Below are positions 47,791 to 59,464 of a stretch of 64,000 nucleotides of DNA, one piece after another. Source of the DNA: Cephalotus follicularis (Eukaryota > Streptophyta > Magnoliopsida > Oxalidales > Cephalotaceae); NCBI GenBank assembly GCA_001972305.1, contig BDDD01001978.1, positions 146,945 through 210,944 on the forward strand, written 5' to 3'. The notes under the pieces are model-generated. The model was not told the DNA's origin, made no database searches, and was given only the letters and a program-made list of their open reading frames with translations. Each line of letters begins with the position of its first letter. Positions within the stretch are counted from its first letter, which is position 1. Position numbers and translations under genes: made by a program.

Positions 47791-48183
47791 AAATGGTTGT
47801 TCTTATATTAAGTTGTCACACCCCGCTTGTATTAACAACATATATCATGGCAATTTAACATACATTCAGCTTATACAAAGTGCAATAAAACTTAAAACTT
47901 TGCTTTAAACAATAATTTGCAAAAGCCTTTAACAATAAGCTGAAAGTAAAAAGAACCATGTGTCCCATACCACATGATTCCCACAACATCATCATTAAGT
48001 CATTGTTAAAAAGCCCAGAAACGGAGCGTGATCCAAAAGTCAATCAACAACATTTAAAAGCATTAGTACAATAATCCAAAGTGCAACATGTCTCAAGTAC
48101 ACAGTTTTACATTTATTCAATAAACAAAACTCCGTCTCTTCCGATACGGCCATGCCAGGCGATATCCAAAATGCTGCATCAAT

Positions 48184-49421
48184 CTGCAACAGTAGGGGGT
48201 TAGCCTTTGTCCTCACTCGGATAAAGTCATAAGTGTAACTTAGGGTCAACAATAAACAAAGCCATGACATGAATGTATCATGATGCAGTACATATATATA
48301 TACATATGCCCAAAAGTCATGATGCCACAATATCACATTTCACATTATCACATTTCACGGTTCACAAACAAGTCCAAAGGACTACACAGTTCTCAGCTCA
48401 TGGTTCACGGTGGGTACGAAGAGCGTCGCCATCTCCTTGCCATAACGTCGTACTCCTCTCATCGGCCCCGACTCCGAATGGCACGAAGCAGGTCACGGTA
48501 CAGTGAGTCACCTAGCAAACTCCTGGCCCCTGAGTCAACCCGACCACTAGTCATCGCTGGCATCTCCGCCATGCAACTAGTACGGCCACAATCACAATCA
48601 CAATCATCTCGATGCTCAAATCAGTTTTCCAAGTAATTTATAAAACAAAATACTTGAAAACAAACTCATTTTCACAATGTCACGGTTCTCGGTTCACGAT
48701 GTTACAAAACTCAGTTCACGGTGTTTTGGAAGCCATTTTCACGATCTTTTGAAAATATATATTTTCTCAAAACATATATTTTCGTGTAAAGTAATGATTC
48801 ATAATAATCATGCATGCACTTCCAAAAAAGATATAACAGTTCACAATCAGTTATCACAATGTACAAATCAGTTTATCACAGTTCAAGATGCATACAGATG
48901 CTCACAATGCAAAACAGACCCTAACAGTCGGCTGTCTCTCACTGACAGTCGGCTGTTTTCCCTTAAATAGTCGGCTGTCCTAATATTGGCAGTCAGCTGC
49001 CCTCACTCGACAGTCGGCTGTCATCCTTGACAGTCGGCTGTTCATACCCAATAGTCGGCTCCTAGCCTACAACAGTCGGCTACTCAAGGCTCTGCAGACA
49101 TTTCTCAGTAAAACACATGGACAGTCGATTGGCTTCCAAGCACAGTCGGCTAGTTCCATTGAGTAGTCAGCTGTTCATACTGAATAGTCGGCTGGCGCAC
49201 TCGAGCAGTCGGCTGTCCCTTTTGGACAGTCGGCTGGTTCCTATAGACAGTGCACAAAAATAGTAGCAAAACAAAGCCACAACTCACAATAATCCATTAC
49301 AACACAGAGCATTATCACCACAACATCACATTCATGCTCATAACACAACACATTGCATTCATTTCATCTTATGGACAATATTATAACTGAACTTAAATCA
49401 CAAATGTAACACTTCCCCTGC
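48184..49421 (-). other. Predicted leader intron of the G2 LTR (GC-AG)
   Basis: Exon side CCTAACTTGGAGTTCTAAG/GCAGGGGAAG: here the donor is GC, a form plants tolerate. Acceptor GGCTAACCCCCTACTGTTGCAG/ATTGATG. Size 1238 bp. Confidence 0.5.
48925..49250. repeat. CAGTCGGCTG-type array in the G2 LTR predicted intron
   Basis: About fourteen units (ACAGTCGGCTGTC, AATAGTCGGCTGG, GGCAGTCAGCTGCC) about 20-22 bp apart, with a gap near 49100. Confidence 0.85.
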
Positions 49422-49749
49422 CTTAGAACTCCAAGTTAGGAATTGCAATCCACCACTTTAAGTCCAAATCCGAGGCTTTTGAACTCCCAAAACTCGTCTA
49501 GCAACTCCAACAAATCCGGTTCTTGCCACTGGTTCAAGCTTCCAAAAACACAGCCCATAAAAACAAAGCACCTTGGATCAACAACACATTTACTTTCTCC
49601 TCTTTCTCTCCACTCCTTGAATCTCTTTTTTCCTCTCTGCGAAAATGGTGAAGATTGGAGAGGAAAATGTGTGTTTTTATGGAGAAACACATCTCTCTCT
49701 CTTCTGTCGACATATCTCATTAAAATACCCACTTTCTGTCACACCAGGC

Positions 49750-49895
49750 CTGGTAGTCGACTGCCCCAACTTGGCAGTCGGCTGTCTCTGCTGACACTCG
49801 CTCTAGCCGGTTGCTTCTCACAGCAGTTGGCTGGTTCCTTCCCCAAGGGGGTCCAGTCGGCTGCCTCCTTCTGGCAGTCGGCTGCCCACCCTGCA
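49750..49895. repeat. CAGTCGGCTG-type array in the G2 LTR U3
   Basis: Six units (GTAGTCGACTGCC, GGCAGTCGGCTGTC, GTCCAGTCGGCTGCC), about 70-220 bp upstream of the TATA-like box. Confidence 0.8.
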
Positions 49896-50029
49896 CAACA
49901 CACACTTTCACATCTTTTCTTACAACTTTTGAACACACAAAAGAGGAAATTCATGATTCTCATTAATTCAAATCGTAATTTACATTGGAAATACAATATT
50001 ACACTTTTATGAAAATCCCGGGCGTTACA

Positions 50030-50046
50030 TCCACCCCTCCTTTGAG
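50030..50046 (-). promoter_or_regulatory. Polypurine tract of G2
   Basis: The minus strand reads CTCAAAGGAGGGGTGGA directly before the 3' LTR. Confidence 0.8.
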
Positions 50047-50075
50047 GAATTTCGTCCTTGAAATTAAAAACAGTA

Positions 50076-51470
50076 CTAAAACAAAAGAGGGTAACGCTCC
50101 CTCATCTCCTCTTCACGTTCCCATGTCGCTTCATCAGGACAGTGAAACTGTCGTTGGACCTTCACCATAGGAATGGTTCGGTTCCTCAATGCTTGCATCT
50201 TCCAATCCGGAATCCGCACCGGTAGTTCATCACAAGAAAGGTCATCTCGCACGGGATCTGAATCAAAGTCCAAAACATGGGAAGGATCTCGGATATATCC
50301 TCTCAGCATGGACACATGAAAGACGTCATGCACATTTGACAGTGCAGGAGGTAAAGCAAGCTGATAAGCCACCTCCCCAACTCTCTCCAGAACCTCAAAA
50401 GGACCAATGTAGCGTGGAGCTAACTTGCCCTTCTTCCCAAACCTCTGTACGCCCTTCCAGGGTGAAACCTTCAGAAACACATGATCACCAACATCGAAGG
50501 TTGGAGGCCTCCTTTTGACGCTGTCAACATAGCTCTTCTGCCGGCTCTGAGCAGCAAGTAGCTTCTCCTTTGTGAACTTGACTTTCTCAGAAGTCTCCTC
50601 CACCAAATCTGACCTAAGTAGTGGTCGCTCACCCACTTCATCCCAACAAACGGGTGATCTACACTTTCTCTCTTACAAAGCCTCATACAGAGCCATACTG
50701 ATACTGGAATGATAGCTGTTGTTATATGAAAACTTTATCAGAGGAATGTGATCCTCCCAAGTCCCAGTGAAGTTAATCACACAAGCTCAGAGCATATCCT
50801 CCGGAGTCTGGATGGTACGCTCTGTCTGCCCATCTGTCTATTGGTGAAAGGCGGTGCTAAGGTTTAGCTTTGTCCCAGAAGCTGTCTGAAACCTCTTCCA
50901 GAAATTGGAAGTAAAGATCGAATCTCTGTCACAAACTATACTCACAGGAACACCGTGCAACCTCACGATCTCCTTCACATACAAATGAGCCAACTTGCTA
51001 GCTGAATCCGTGACATGCGTGGGTAAAAAGTGAGCCGATTTGGTAAGCCGATCCACAATGACCCACACCGCATTGTGACGGTTTCAAGTCAGAGGAAAAC
51101 CTGAAAGAAAATCCATCGTCACATGCTCCCATTTCCATTCTGGAATCGGTAAAGACTGTAACAAACTCGCCGGCCACTGATGTTCGGCCTTAACTGTCTG
51201 ACAAGTATAACACTTCGCAACATAGTCCGCAATCTCCCTCTTCCTGCCAGACCACCAGTAATTCCTCTTTATATCTTGATACATCTTGCTGCTACCGGGA
51301 TGTATTCTATACCGTGACTTATGCGCTGCACGCAATAATTCACCCTTTATCTCAGGATCATCCGGAAGACACACTCGTCCCCGGAATCTCAAAATACCAT
51401 CAGAATGCATCTGGAAAACTGACTCTGGACACAGATTCTCTCAAATCTTCAGTAACTCAGGATCACCAAT
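50076..51470 (-). pseudogene. pol: G2 integrase with chromodomain-like end
   Basis: A frameshift near 51470 (one base missing) separates it from RNase H; a TGA follows. Zinc region: YRIHPGSSKMYQDIKRNYWW, then CYTCQTVKAEHQ. Core: VTMDFLSGFPLT, stop at 51086-51084, [29 protein letters not shown], stop at 50840-50838, then TDGQTERT. All three catalytic acids are present. C-terminal: FDVGDHVFLKVSPWKGVQRF, LAPRYIGPFEVLERVGEVAY, then MVKVQRQFHCPDEATWERE and MRERYPLLF, resembling the Tekay-type chromodomain. It ends at 50076. Confidence 0.9.
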
Positions 51471-52996
51471 TGTGCATCCTTTATATGATCCAGTAGTGCT
51501 GGCTGCGCTCGCATGCTAGCCACAAAAACCCCCGGTGACTGATTAAATGGAGACCACTCTTGGAAGTCCTTTAACATCTTCCATTGAGACATCATCGTGT
51601 TAGCAATCATAGCCTTACGGCTCAAGGCATCCGCGACCACATTCACTTTCTTGGGATGGTACTAAATACTGCAGTCATAGTCGTTAAAGAACTCTACCCA
51701 CCGTCGCTGTCTCATATTCAGATCATCCTGACTGAACAAGTATTTCAGGCTTTTGTGATTGGTATAGATCTCAAACTGTGCCCCATACAAATAATGCCTC
51801 CATTTCTGAAGAGCAAAGATAATAGCTTCCAGCTCGAGATCATGAGTCGGATAGTTCTCCTCATACGGCTTTAGCTTCCTCGAAGCATAAGCTATCACTC
51901 TACCTCGTTGCATCAACACGCAACCCAGGCCCTTGCTTGAAGCATCACTATACACTGTGAAGCCCGCATTACCCTCAGGTAATGCCAAGATAGGAGCGGA
52001 AATCAGTCGATCCTTCAGATCACAGAAACTGGTTTCACAGTCATCATCCCAAACAAACAAAGTCTTCTTCTGGGTCAGCCTTGTCAAAGGTACAGTAACC
52101 CTCGAGAAGTTCTGGATGAACCTTTGGTAATACCCCTCCAAGCCAAGGAAACTACGTACCTCTGTCACATTCCTCGGACGCGGCCAATCTCGCACCACCT
52201 CGGTCTTCGACAGATCCACTGCCAAACCCTCTCCAGACAAGATATGACCCAGAAAGATCACATGGTCGAGCCAGAACTCGCACTTGCCAAAGTTGGCATA
52301 CAACTGACGCTCTCAGAGAATCTGCAAAACTATCCTCAGATGATAGGCGTGCTCCTCTTCACTCCTTGAATACACCAGTATGTCGTCGATGAACACCACC
52401 ACAAAGTGATCCAGATACGGTCAGAACACATCGTTCATCAGTGACATGAACACTGCCGGTGCGTTGGTGACACCAAATGGCATTACCAAGAACTCATAGT
52501 GACCATACCTCATTCGGAAAGCAGTCTTCTCTACATCTCCTTCCTTCACCCTTAACTGGTGATAACCCGAATTCAGATCAAGTTTGGAAAATACTCTCGA
52601 CCCTTGAAATTGGTCAAACAGATCCTCAATATGTGGAAGGGGATACTTATTCTTGATAGTAGCCTTATTCAACATCCTGTAGTCGATGCAAAGCCTCATT
52701 GACCCATCCTTCTTCTTCACAAACAACACTGGTGCGCCCCAAGGAGGAACAGTAGGTTGCACAAAACCCTTGTCTATTAGGTCTTGCAACTGTAACTTCA
52801 ACTCTCGCAACTCCGCAGGAGCCATTCGGTAAGGCGCCTTAGAAACAGGATCCGTACCCGGTACCAGATCAATTATAAACTCCATACTCCTCTTCCGTGG
52901 TAAGGACACCAAATCGGGAGGGAACACGTCCGGAAACTCACTCACAACAGGAACCTCCTCCAGACTCTTGCCTTTCTCCTTTCTTTTGTCAACCAC
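51471..52996 (-). pseudogene. pol: G2 reverse transcriptase and RNase H
   Basis: [99 protein letters not shown], stop (52423-52421, TGA), then the catalytic [12 protein letters not shown]. RNase [49 protein letters not shown], stop (51664-51662, TAG), then [11 protein letters not shown]. All one frame. Confidence 0.92.
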
Positions 52997-53083
52997 ATGT
53001 GCAAGGAACCCTTCACACCCTTTTTCCAGATACCTCGATGCATGAATAAAAGATATAATCGGTATCGAGAATCCTCTATCTCC

Positions 53084-53452
53084 CTAAAACTGGAATGTAG
53101 TCCCATAAGGTAAGAAAATATCCACAACCTTGTTGTAACAGTCCATGTGCGCACGGTAGGCTGACAACCAGTCCATACCCAAAATGACATCAAAATCATA
53201 AAGGGGTAGTACGATCAAGTCCGCATACAACGAAACACCTGCAATAGAAAGCTCGCAACCTCGATACACCGAGTCTGCACACATAGAACCCCCAGTAGGT
53301 GTACTCACATCAAGAACATAAGGCATGCAATCAGGAGACACATCCAAACATGATGCAAAACGGGAAGCAATAAAAGAATGCGACACTCCAGAATCCATCA
53401 ACACTCAGACAAAGAAACCATAAACATATACAGTACCTCCTACAACAGAAGT
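53084..53452 (-). pseudogene. pol: G2 aspartic protease, N-terminus cut by E1
   Basis: Reads VVGGTVYVYG, a stop, VLMDSGVSHSFIASRFASCL, then YDFDVILGMDWLSAYRAHMD. DSG is intact. A TAG at 53086-53084 separates it from RT in the same frame. E1 inserted just upstream of VVGGT; the preceding residues are at 59465 onward and join in frame. Confidence 0.88.
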
Positions 53453-53619
53453 TGTAACGCCCGAGATTTTTGCACAATGTAATATTTCAATTTTGTTGAA
53501 ATATTATTATTGAGTTAATAAGAATGGTTGAGTTTTTGACCTCAAGATGCTTAAAAACCCTAAATATTGTTTGGAGAAAGAAATATGTGTGTTAAACTTG
53601 AAAACGACACAGTTTTGAG

Positions 53620-53768
53620 GTAAACGCATCGACGTCTTTGGAAAGGCGTCGACGCCTTTTGGAACCGAGACACACGTGAATGCATGGGCATGCACGTCGA
53701 TGTAGGGTGATGACATCGGCACTTTCTCACGAAAGAGGAGAAGACATCGACGTCTAAGGAAAGACGTT
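53620..53768. repeat. CATCGACGTC-type array in E1 U3
   Basis: Units GCATCGACGTCTTTGG, GGCGTCGACGCCTTTT and GACATCGACGTC. E2 inserted into one of them (TSD GACGT). Confidence 0.8.
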
Positions 53769-55207
53769 GTCACACCCCGTTCCCATAACAACAATAAAAG
53801 TGGTGGCAATCAACATATAAATCCGGCTTATTCAATTTACCATAAATTTAAAACTTTCCATATCCATTAACAACTTGCGGAAGCATTTAAATATAAGCCG
53901 AATTATAACGTAACATGCATCCCATACTACATGCTACAACAATAAACATCCTCATCAAAGTTAACTGCCCACAAATGGAGCGTGAACAATATTCATCAAT
54001 ACATCGATTCATTTATTACAATGATCCATAAACATTTCTCATAAGTAAAAACAACATAAAACTTCACTTTATATATATATATATATATATATACATATGC
54101 CACAACCACAAGGTCACAGCCCACGATGTCACCAGAGCACATCAACACACTACACTGTTCACAATATCACAATAGCACAAGTAGTCAACTATGTCTCAGG
54201 TCTCTAAGGACCCATCACTTCACAATAACAATCGGCCACGTCCCACAGGACAACACTATATTCAACCAGGCATGTCATAGCAGACAATCAATACACTCAA
54301 TGCAAACAATTGTTCCCGTCACTGTCACGACGGCGAGTAACAACACTCAGAACACACTACGATACAAGCACGACGGCAAGTACCAACACTTCCCCACTAA
54401 CGTCAACACTCACGATACTAGCACGGCGGCTAAGTACCAACATTACCCCGCTAGCGGCAACACTCAATCACAATCAATACAATAACATCGACGTTACTAG
54501 CACGGAAGCTAAGTAACAACAATCAGGACACAATATCAGTACACTCATAGCAATAGCACAGTGCAATCACAGCACACACAATACCACTCAAGTAATTTAT
54601 AAAATAAATACTTGTTCAAAACATCTCGTTCAAAACATTGCAATTCGTTTCCAAACCGTTTGAAAGTATAAATACTTACAACATATATATATTTGTCAAA
54701 ATATATATATAACACTCCATTTCCCCAAGTAAATTATGCTTTATAAAATACTTGCAACATATATATTTGTCAAAATATATATAACAATCCTTTTCTCGAA
54801 AACTCAAGTATCAAAGGTACTTGGAACCATACACTTTCCATAAAACCCGGTTATTTGAACTACATTCAAATACCCCAAAAATACATATTTAGTATAATAG
54901 TTTCCCAATCCCTTGAAAATCCACTTTCGCAATCCTTTTGGAAAAACATACTTTTCCATACAAATGATTTTAATAAACCATTCGATTAACCAAACACATT
55001 TTCATAAGGTTTTGGAAGCCATTTTCACAATCTCTCGAGAATATATATATTTCTCAAAACGTATATTTCGCATAAAGTAATGATTTATATAATCATGTTT
55101 GCACTTCCAAAAGGGGGTAAAATGCTTCGCAATCATCAATAACCAAATCACAATACAGTTTATCACAGCACAAGATGCACACATATGCTCACAATGATAA
55201 ACAGTCC

Positions 55208-55720
55208 CAAACAGTCAGCTGCCTCTCACTGACAGTCGACTGTTCTCCTTCAACAGTCGGCTGTCTCCAACTTGGAAGTCGGCTGCCCTTAACCAACAGT
55301 CGGCTGCCCTCCTTGGCAGTCAATTGTCCTTAACCAACAGTCGGCTGCCCTCCTAGGAAGTCGGATGTCCTTAACCAACAGTCGGCTGCCCTCCTTGGTA
55401 GTCGGCTGATCCATACACATTCCTTATCGCCACTTGTCCCAGCATCCACCTTAGCAAGCCCGGGTAGAGTGACACGTGGACAGTCGGCTGTTGCCCAAAA
55501 CAGTCGGCTGTACTACCCACAGTCGGCTGCCTTCCTCTGGCAGCCGGCTACTCAATCAGCAGGGAACAACCTGCAACACCAGGCACGAACAGTCGACTGG
55601 CTCCTATGCACAGTCGGCTGTTCTCCATGGGCAGTCGGCTGTTCCTCACGAACAGTCGACTGCTGGCCTCGGACAGTCGGCTGTCCTCCCTGGACAGTCG
55701 ACTGCCCCTACGGGTAGTGC
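55208..55720. repeat. CAGTCGGCTG-type arrays in E2
   Basis: More than twenty units in blocks 55208-55415 and 55478-55720, including a higher-order repeat of CTTAACCAACAGTCGGCTGC about 58-60 bp apart. The largest array in the window. Confidence 0.85.
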
Positions 55721-56224
55721 CCAAAAACAGCAGAAATCACACATGCTCAATCCACATTTAACCAATCAAACCACAAAGCACTATCACCACAACACCCGTT
55801 CATGCTTTTATCACAATATAACACATGCATTCCACTCATGAACATCATTATAAATGACTTTAAATCACAATTATAGCTTTTCCCTACCTTAGAACTCCAA
55901 GTTAGGAGTTGCAATCCACCTCTTTAAGTCCCGGATCTGAGGTCCATGCACTCCCGAATTCGTCCAGTAGCCCCCACTGGTCCGATTCCTCCACTGGTCC
56001 AGCCTCCAAGCTTCCGGTTTCAACACAAACTCCCTATATCCACAACACACACACTTTCACTCTATTTTCTCTACTCCCAAACACTCTTGAATCCACTGAG
56101 AAAAATGGAGATTTGAGAAGGGAAGCTTGTGTTTTTAAGAGAGGAACCCGGCCCCTCTCTCTGTCATCTGCCCAAATAAGCCAAAACTCTCACTTTTATC
56201 ACCCCAAGGCTGACAGCACGTGGG

Positions 56225-56375
56225 CTGTCTGGTGCCTGGCAGTCGGCTGCCATGACTTGGCAGTCGACTGTTTCTGCCGACACCCCCATCAGCCGGCTGC
56301 TTCCTCACAGCAGCTGGCTGTTGCCTTCACCAGGGGAGTCCAGTCGGCTGCCTCCCTGTGGCAGTCGGCTGCCCC
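56225..56375. repeat. CAGTCGGCTG-type array in E2 U3
   Basis: Six units (GGCAGTCGGCTGCC, GGCAGTCGACTGTT, CAGCCGGCTGC, CCAGTCGGCTGCC), about 90-240 bp upstream of the TATA-like box on the minus strand. Confidence 0.8.
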
Positions 56376-57041
56376 CTGTACAAAAACACACTAACACACT
56401 TCCTATTGCAACTTCCAACACACCAAAGGGGAAAAAACAATTCTCATTAACTCAATGTGTAAAATTGCATTAGATATGTCACATTACACATTAACGAAAA
56501 CCCCGAGCGTTACAGACGTCGACGCCTTTTAAAAGAATGTCTGTCACATTACGGACTGACAGAGTAACGTGCAGGGGGAAGGATTTAGGATCCATGCAGA
56601 TGCCTTGAGGCACGGGAAGGAGACGTGTTGATCATGCACAATGGCTTCCTGACCTGCATGACTGAAGATGGGTGATGTAGGTAACAAGTGTTACCATGCA
56701 TAGAACCTGCGAAGGAAAAGAGGAGAAGAAAACAAAGGAAAAATGCATAGTTCTGGGAAAGAGGGAGAGAACACGAGAGTGCCCATTGAATGCAAGGAGA
56801 AAGAGGTTGGGGGAGCCACCTGCATAAGAACAACCCCTCCCCACCTCTCTCTCTCGTTTAAAACACCAAAAGAAAGCAAGAGGAGGAAACCAGTGAGTAA
56901 GAGCCACCATTGTCGAACTTGTTGGAGCTGGAGACTTGGAGCTCGCGGGTAGCAGCTGCTAAGAGGATCTTGGAGATGCTGTGGCCAGGACCTGGGAACT
57001 CAAAGAGGTGGACTTACAAGGTTTCTAACTTGAAACCTGAG

Positions 57042-59010
57042 GTAGGGGAAGTATATGTGCATTTTGAGTTCAAACTAATGTGTTTCCATGAATGAAATGC
57101 ATGAATTGCATGCTGGATTGGAACTGAACTAAATGTTTGATTAATGATATGAACACCTGTTGGTGTAGAATATATATGCATATTGATTTCTGGGTGAATC
57201 CCATGCTTGATTGTATGTGTATATGCATATTGATTTCTGGACTCTTGTACGTCGATGCTTTTGTGATAAGCATCGATGTCTTTAGGCGATGAGATGATAA
57301 ACGTCGACGTCTTTGTTAAGCGTCGATGTCTATTTCAAACATTTGCAGAACTGTAACGTTTGCTTCTGGACTTGTGGACTTTTGATGAGTTGATGATTTG
57401 GTGATGCATATGGATAGCCAGTGGTGCGTGTCACACCATAAGTGGTGTATCTGGGGATTGTATGCACGAACGGAGGATGTATTCTTCTTTGAAATGGAGT
57501 TTGGTTGTGGTGACACCTTCTGGTTCCACTTAAGCATCGACGTCCATGGAAGGCATCGACGTCTTTGGTTGCCATGCATTAGGTCTTGTACATAACGCGA
57601 GGACGTTTTAAGGTTCCTACCTTAAACGTCGATGCGTTGTGATGAACGTCGACGCCTAAGGGTTTTGGGTTCATAGGCATCGACGCCTACAGAAAGACGT
57701 TGATGCATTCGTACTGTTTCAAGCTGTGACTTTGGAAATGAACCTCGACGCTTTTGGGGCAATGGACATCGACGCGTTTTGGAAAGACATCGACGTCTTT
57801 ACTCCTGGTTGTATGGTTTGACCCATTTTGGACCCGTTAGCTCCGGAACGATTCTAGAAGCGACCCTAGGCATGTTTGAGCATATGGTTGCATTTAATAC
57901 CGCTGTGACTGGCTTTGTTGTGATACTGCATGATTTCTTAAATGATTTAGAATTTGAGAAATATGTATATGATATTGTCTGGAAATATATATATTTCCTT
58001 AAAAGGACTATACAAATGATTTCAAATTCTTGGAATTATGTATACGGAAATAAGTGATTTCAAAGGATTAAATACCGTGCAAAGACTAGTTAAACATTTT
58101 GAACAAATGTAGTATTGTCAAGTATTTTATACATAATAATTTACTTGGAAAATGAATTGTGAACGGAAATGTATGTTTTCCAAAAAGGATTGCGAAACGG
58201 TTTTACATAATTAAATTTATGTTATATGGACATGAGTATTTTTGGAGGATCGGAATACATTTTAATGTTTTGTTTTTAAGTATTTTATGATACACTAAAA
58301 CTACTTGAAAAGGATTGAAAAGGGACCCTTGTATTTTGGGCAAAATATATAATGTCTCAAGAATTCATACTTATAGATTACTTGAAAAGGACTGTGATAT
58401 TTTGATAACTACTAAACTCTGTTGGGTGAGTAGCTGAAACGGTAAACTGTGTTTAAAAGGACTGATGCCCATTTGGGATATTTGGTTGCAAGTATTTCTT
58501 ATGTGATAATTACTTGTGATGGCTTGTTTGGGTTACTAAACTCTGTTGGGTAAGTAGCCAGGAATTCCACTACTGAGCTCTGTTGGGAAAGCAGTTGGAA
58601 GTTCCGTATACGGTAGCCACTAAGCTCTGTTGGGTAAGTAGCTAGGGTTTCCCACGAAATGGTTACTAAGCTCTGTTGGGCAAGTAGCCAGGGACTCCCA
58701 TTTGGATGCTAAGCACTGTTGTGTAAGTAACCGGTTGTTGAGCCTGGGTGTCAGCAACTTTAATATGGCTTGATGGGTCCTTAGTGACCTGATCGTTGTA
58801 TCTGGCCCTTTTGGGGACAGTCTTGTACATGTGTTATTGTGACCCTCGGGTGATACCTGCTTGCGGATGTATATATGTGTTCATGTATATCCTATGTTAT
58901 TCACGTACTGCATCATGAATGCATTCATTTCATGATATTCATTACTTGATCCCAAAGTGTATTTTATGCTTAGCCGAGTGAGGACAAAGGCTAACCCCCT
59001 ACTGTTTCAG
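57042..59010 (+). other. Predicted leader intron of E1
   Basis: Donor CTGAG/GTAGGGGAAG; acceptor GGCTAACCCCCTACTGTTTCAG/ATTGA. Size 1969 bp. The donor lies about 180 bp after the TATA-like box. Confidence 0.5.
57240..57800. repeat. CATCGACGTC-type array in E1 predicted intron
   Basis: About fifteen units (GCATCGACGTC, ACGTCGACGCC, GACATCGACGTCTTT) with spacers of 15-60 bp. Confidence 0.8.
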
Positions 59011-59464
59011 ATTGACAGAGATAATCGGACAAGTGCGGTTAAAGCTATTTCGGGAGCTACTATCTGAAGGTTGTTTAAGCTGTTTTTGTATTATGATAAT
59101 CCTACTCACGTTGGAGAGGATGATGTTTTGTACTTGTTCATTTTGGATATTGTATTTGGGGTTTTGGAACAATGCTTTGGTAATTGATTTATATATCTGA
59201 ACTTCTCTACGCGAGATGTTTATGGTTTAAATGATGGTTATATCACGCTCCGTTTCTTGAGCAGTTAATAATGATGTTGTTTTGTTGTAACACGTAGTAT
59301 GGGATGCGCGTTACGATTGTTAGTTCGACTTATATTTAAATTCTTCCGCAACTGATGTACCTGTTTAAAAAGGTTTAAATTTATCGTAAAATTGGTTAAG
59401 CCGAATTATTTATGTTAATTGCTACCGCCATATGTCTTTTTGGAAAACGGGGTGTGACAGAAGT

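Larger units (their letters stand above)
46748..47813. other. Gene-free stretch between C0 gag and G2
   Basis: Expected place for the C0 leader and 5' LTR, but I could not find a primer binding site (GCTCTGATACCA on this strand). It holds a 56-bp tandem duplication (46894-47005) and a three-copy tandem repeat (47260-47790). Rest is AT-rich with no feature seen. Confidence 0.5.
47814..50029 (-). repeat. 3' LTR of G2
   Basis: A 2216-bp LTR, uninterrupted, the shortest full copy of the family. The minus strand reads TGTAACGCCCGGGATTTTC at 50029 and GGGGTGTGACA at 47814. Array (49750-49895), TATA-like CATAAAAACACAC (49671-49682), donor-like site (49421), array (48925-49250), acceptor module (48178-48226). 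Left flank TAAGT (47809-47813). Confidence 0.9.
53769..56514 (-). mobile_element. E2: solo LTR of the TGTAACGCCC family inside E1
   Basis: A 2746-bp unit from TGTCACACCCCGTTCCC to CCGAGCGTTACA, perfect TSD GACGT (53764-53768 and 56515-56519). Minus strand: array (56225-56375), TATA-like TCTTAAAAAC (56131-56140), donor TCTAAG/GTAGGGAAAAG (55887), array (55208-55720). The acceptor module expected near 54070 is missing; a (TA)n run stands there. Only the first ~300 bp match the 60117 LTR closely. Confidence 0.9.
53453..59459 (+). mobile_element. E1: solo LTR of the TGTAACGCCC family in G2
   Basis: Runs TGTAACGCCCGAGATTTTTG to AACGGGGTGTGACA, TSD GAAGT on both sides (53448-53452 and 59460-59464). 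It is split by E2. Order: array (53620-53768 and 56515-56530), TATA-like GTTTAAAAC (56856), donor (57042), array (57240-57800), acceptor module (58970-59014). 58410-58740 also has four to five repeats of CACTAAGCTCTGTTGGGTAA type. Confidence 0.9.

Noticed and set aside
48273-48636. Possible small gene in the G2 LTR near 48270-48640
   Set aside because: The matching region in L1 (16039-16428) is open in a different pattern; conserved word GAAGAGCG.CGCCATCTCCT is DNA-level LTR conservation.
54068-54100. (TA)n run as a possible TATA promoter in E2
   Set aside because: It is a microsatellite at the LTR 3' side, where no start is expected on the minus strand.
55469-55841. Open frames with repeated Cys or Ser-Arg-Leu words (TVDC, QSAV, SRL) across the arrays, also at 14624, 16635, 17056 and 38722
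   Set aside because: They are the CAGTCGGCTG repeat read in different frames, on both strands, with no start context or domain. Noncoding LTR.
56585-56952. Overlapping frames on both strands (82, 92, 62 and 69 residues)
   Set aside because: They cover the E1 promoter and first exon, rich in GAGAGA; shadows of each other.
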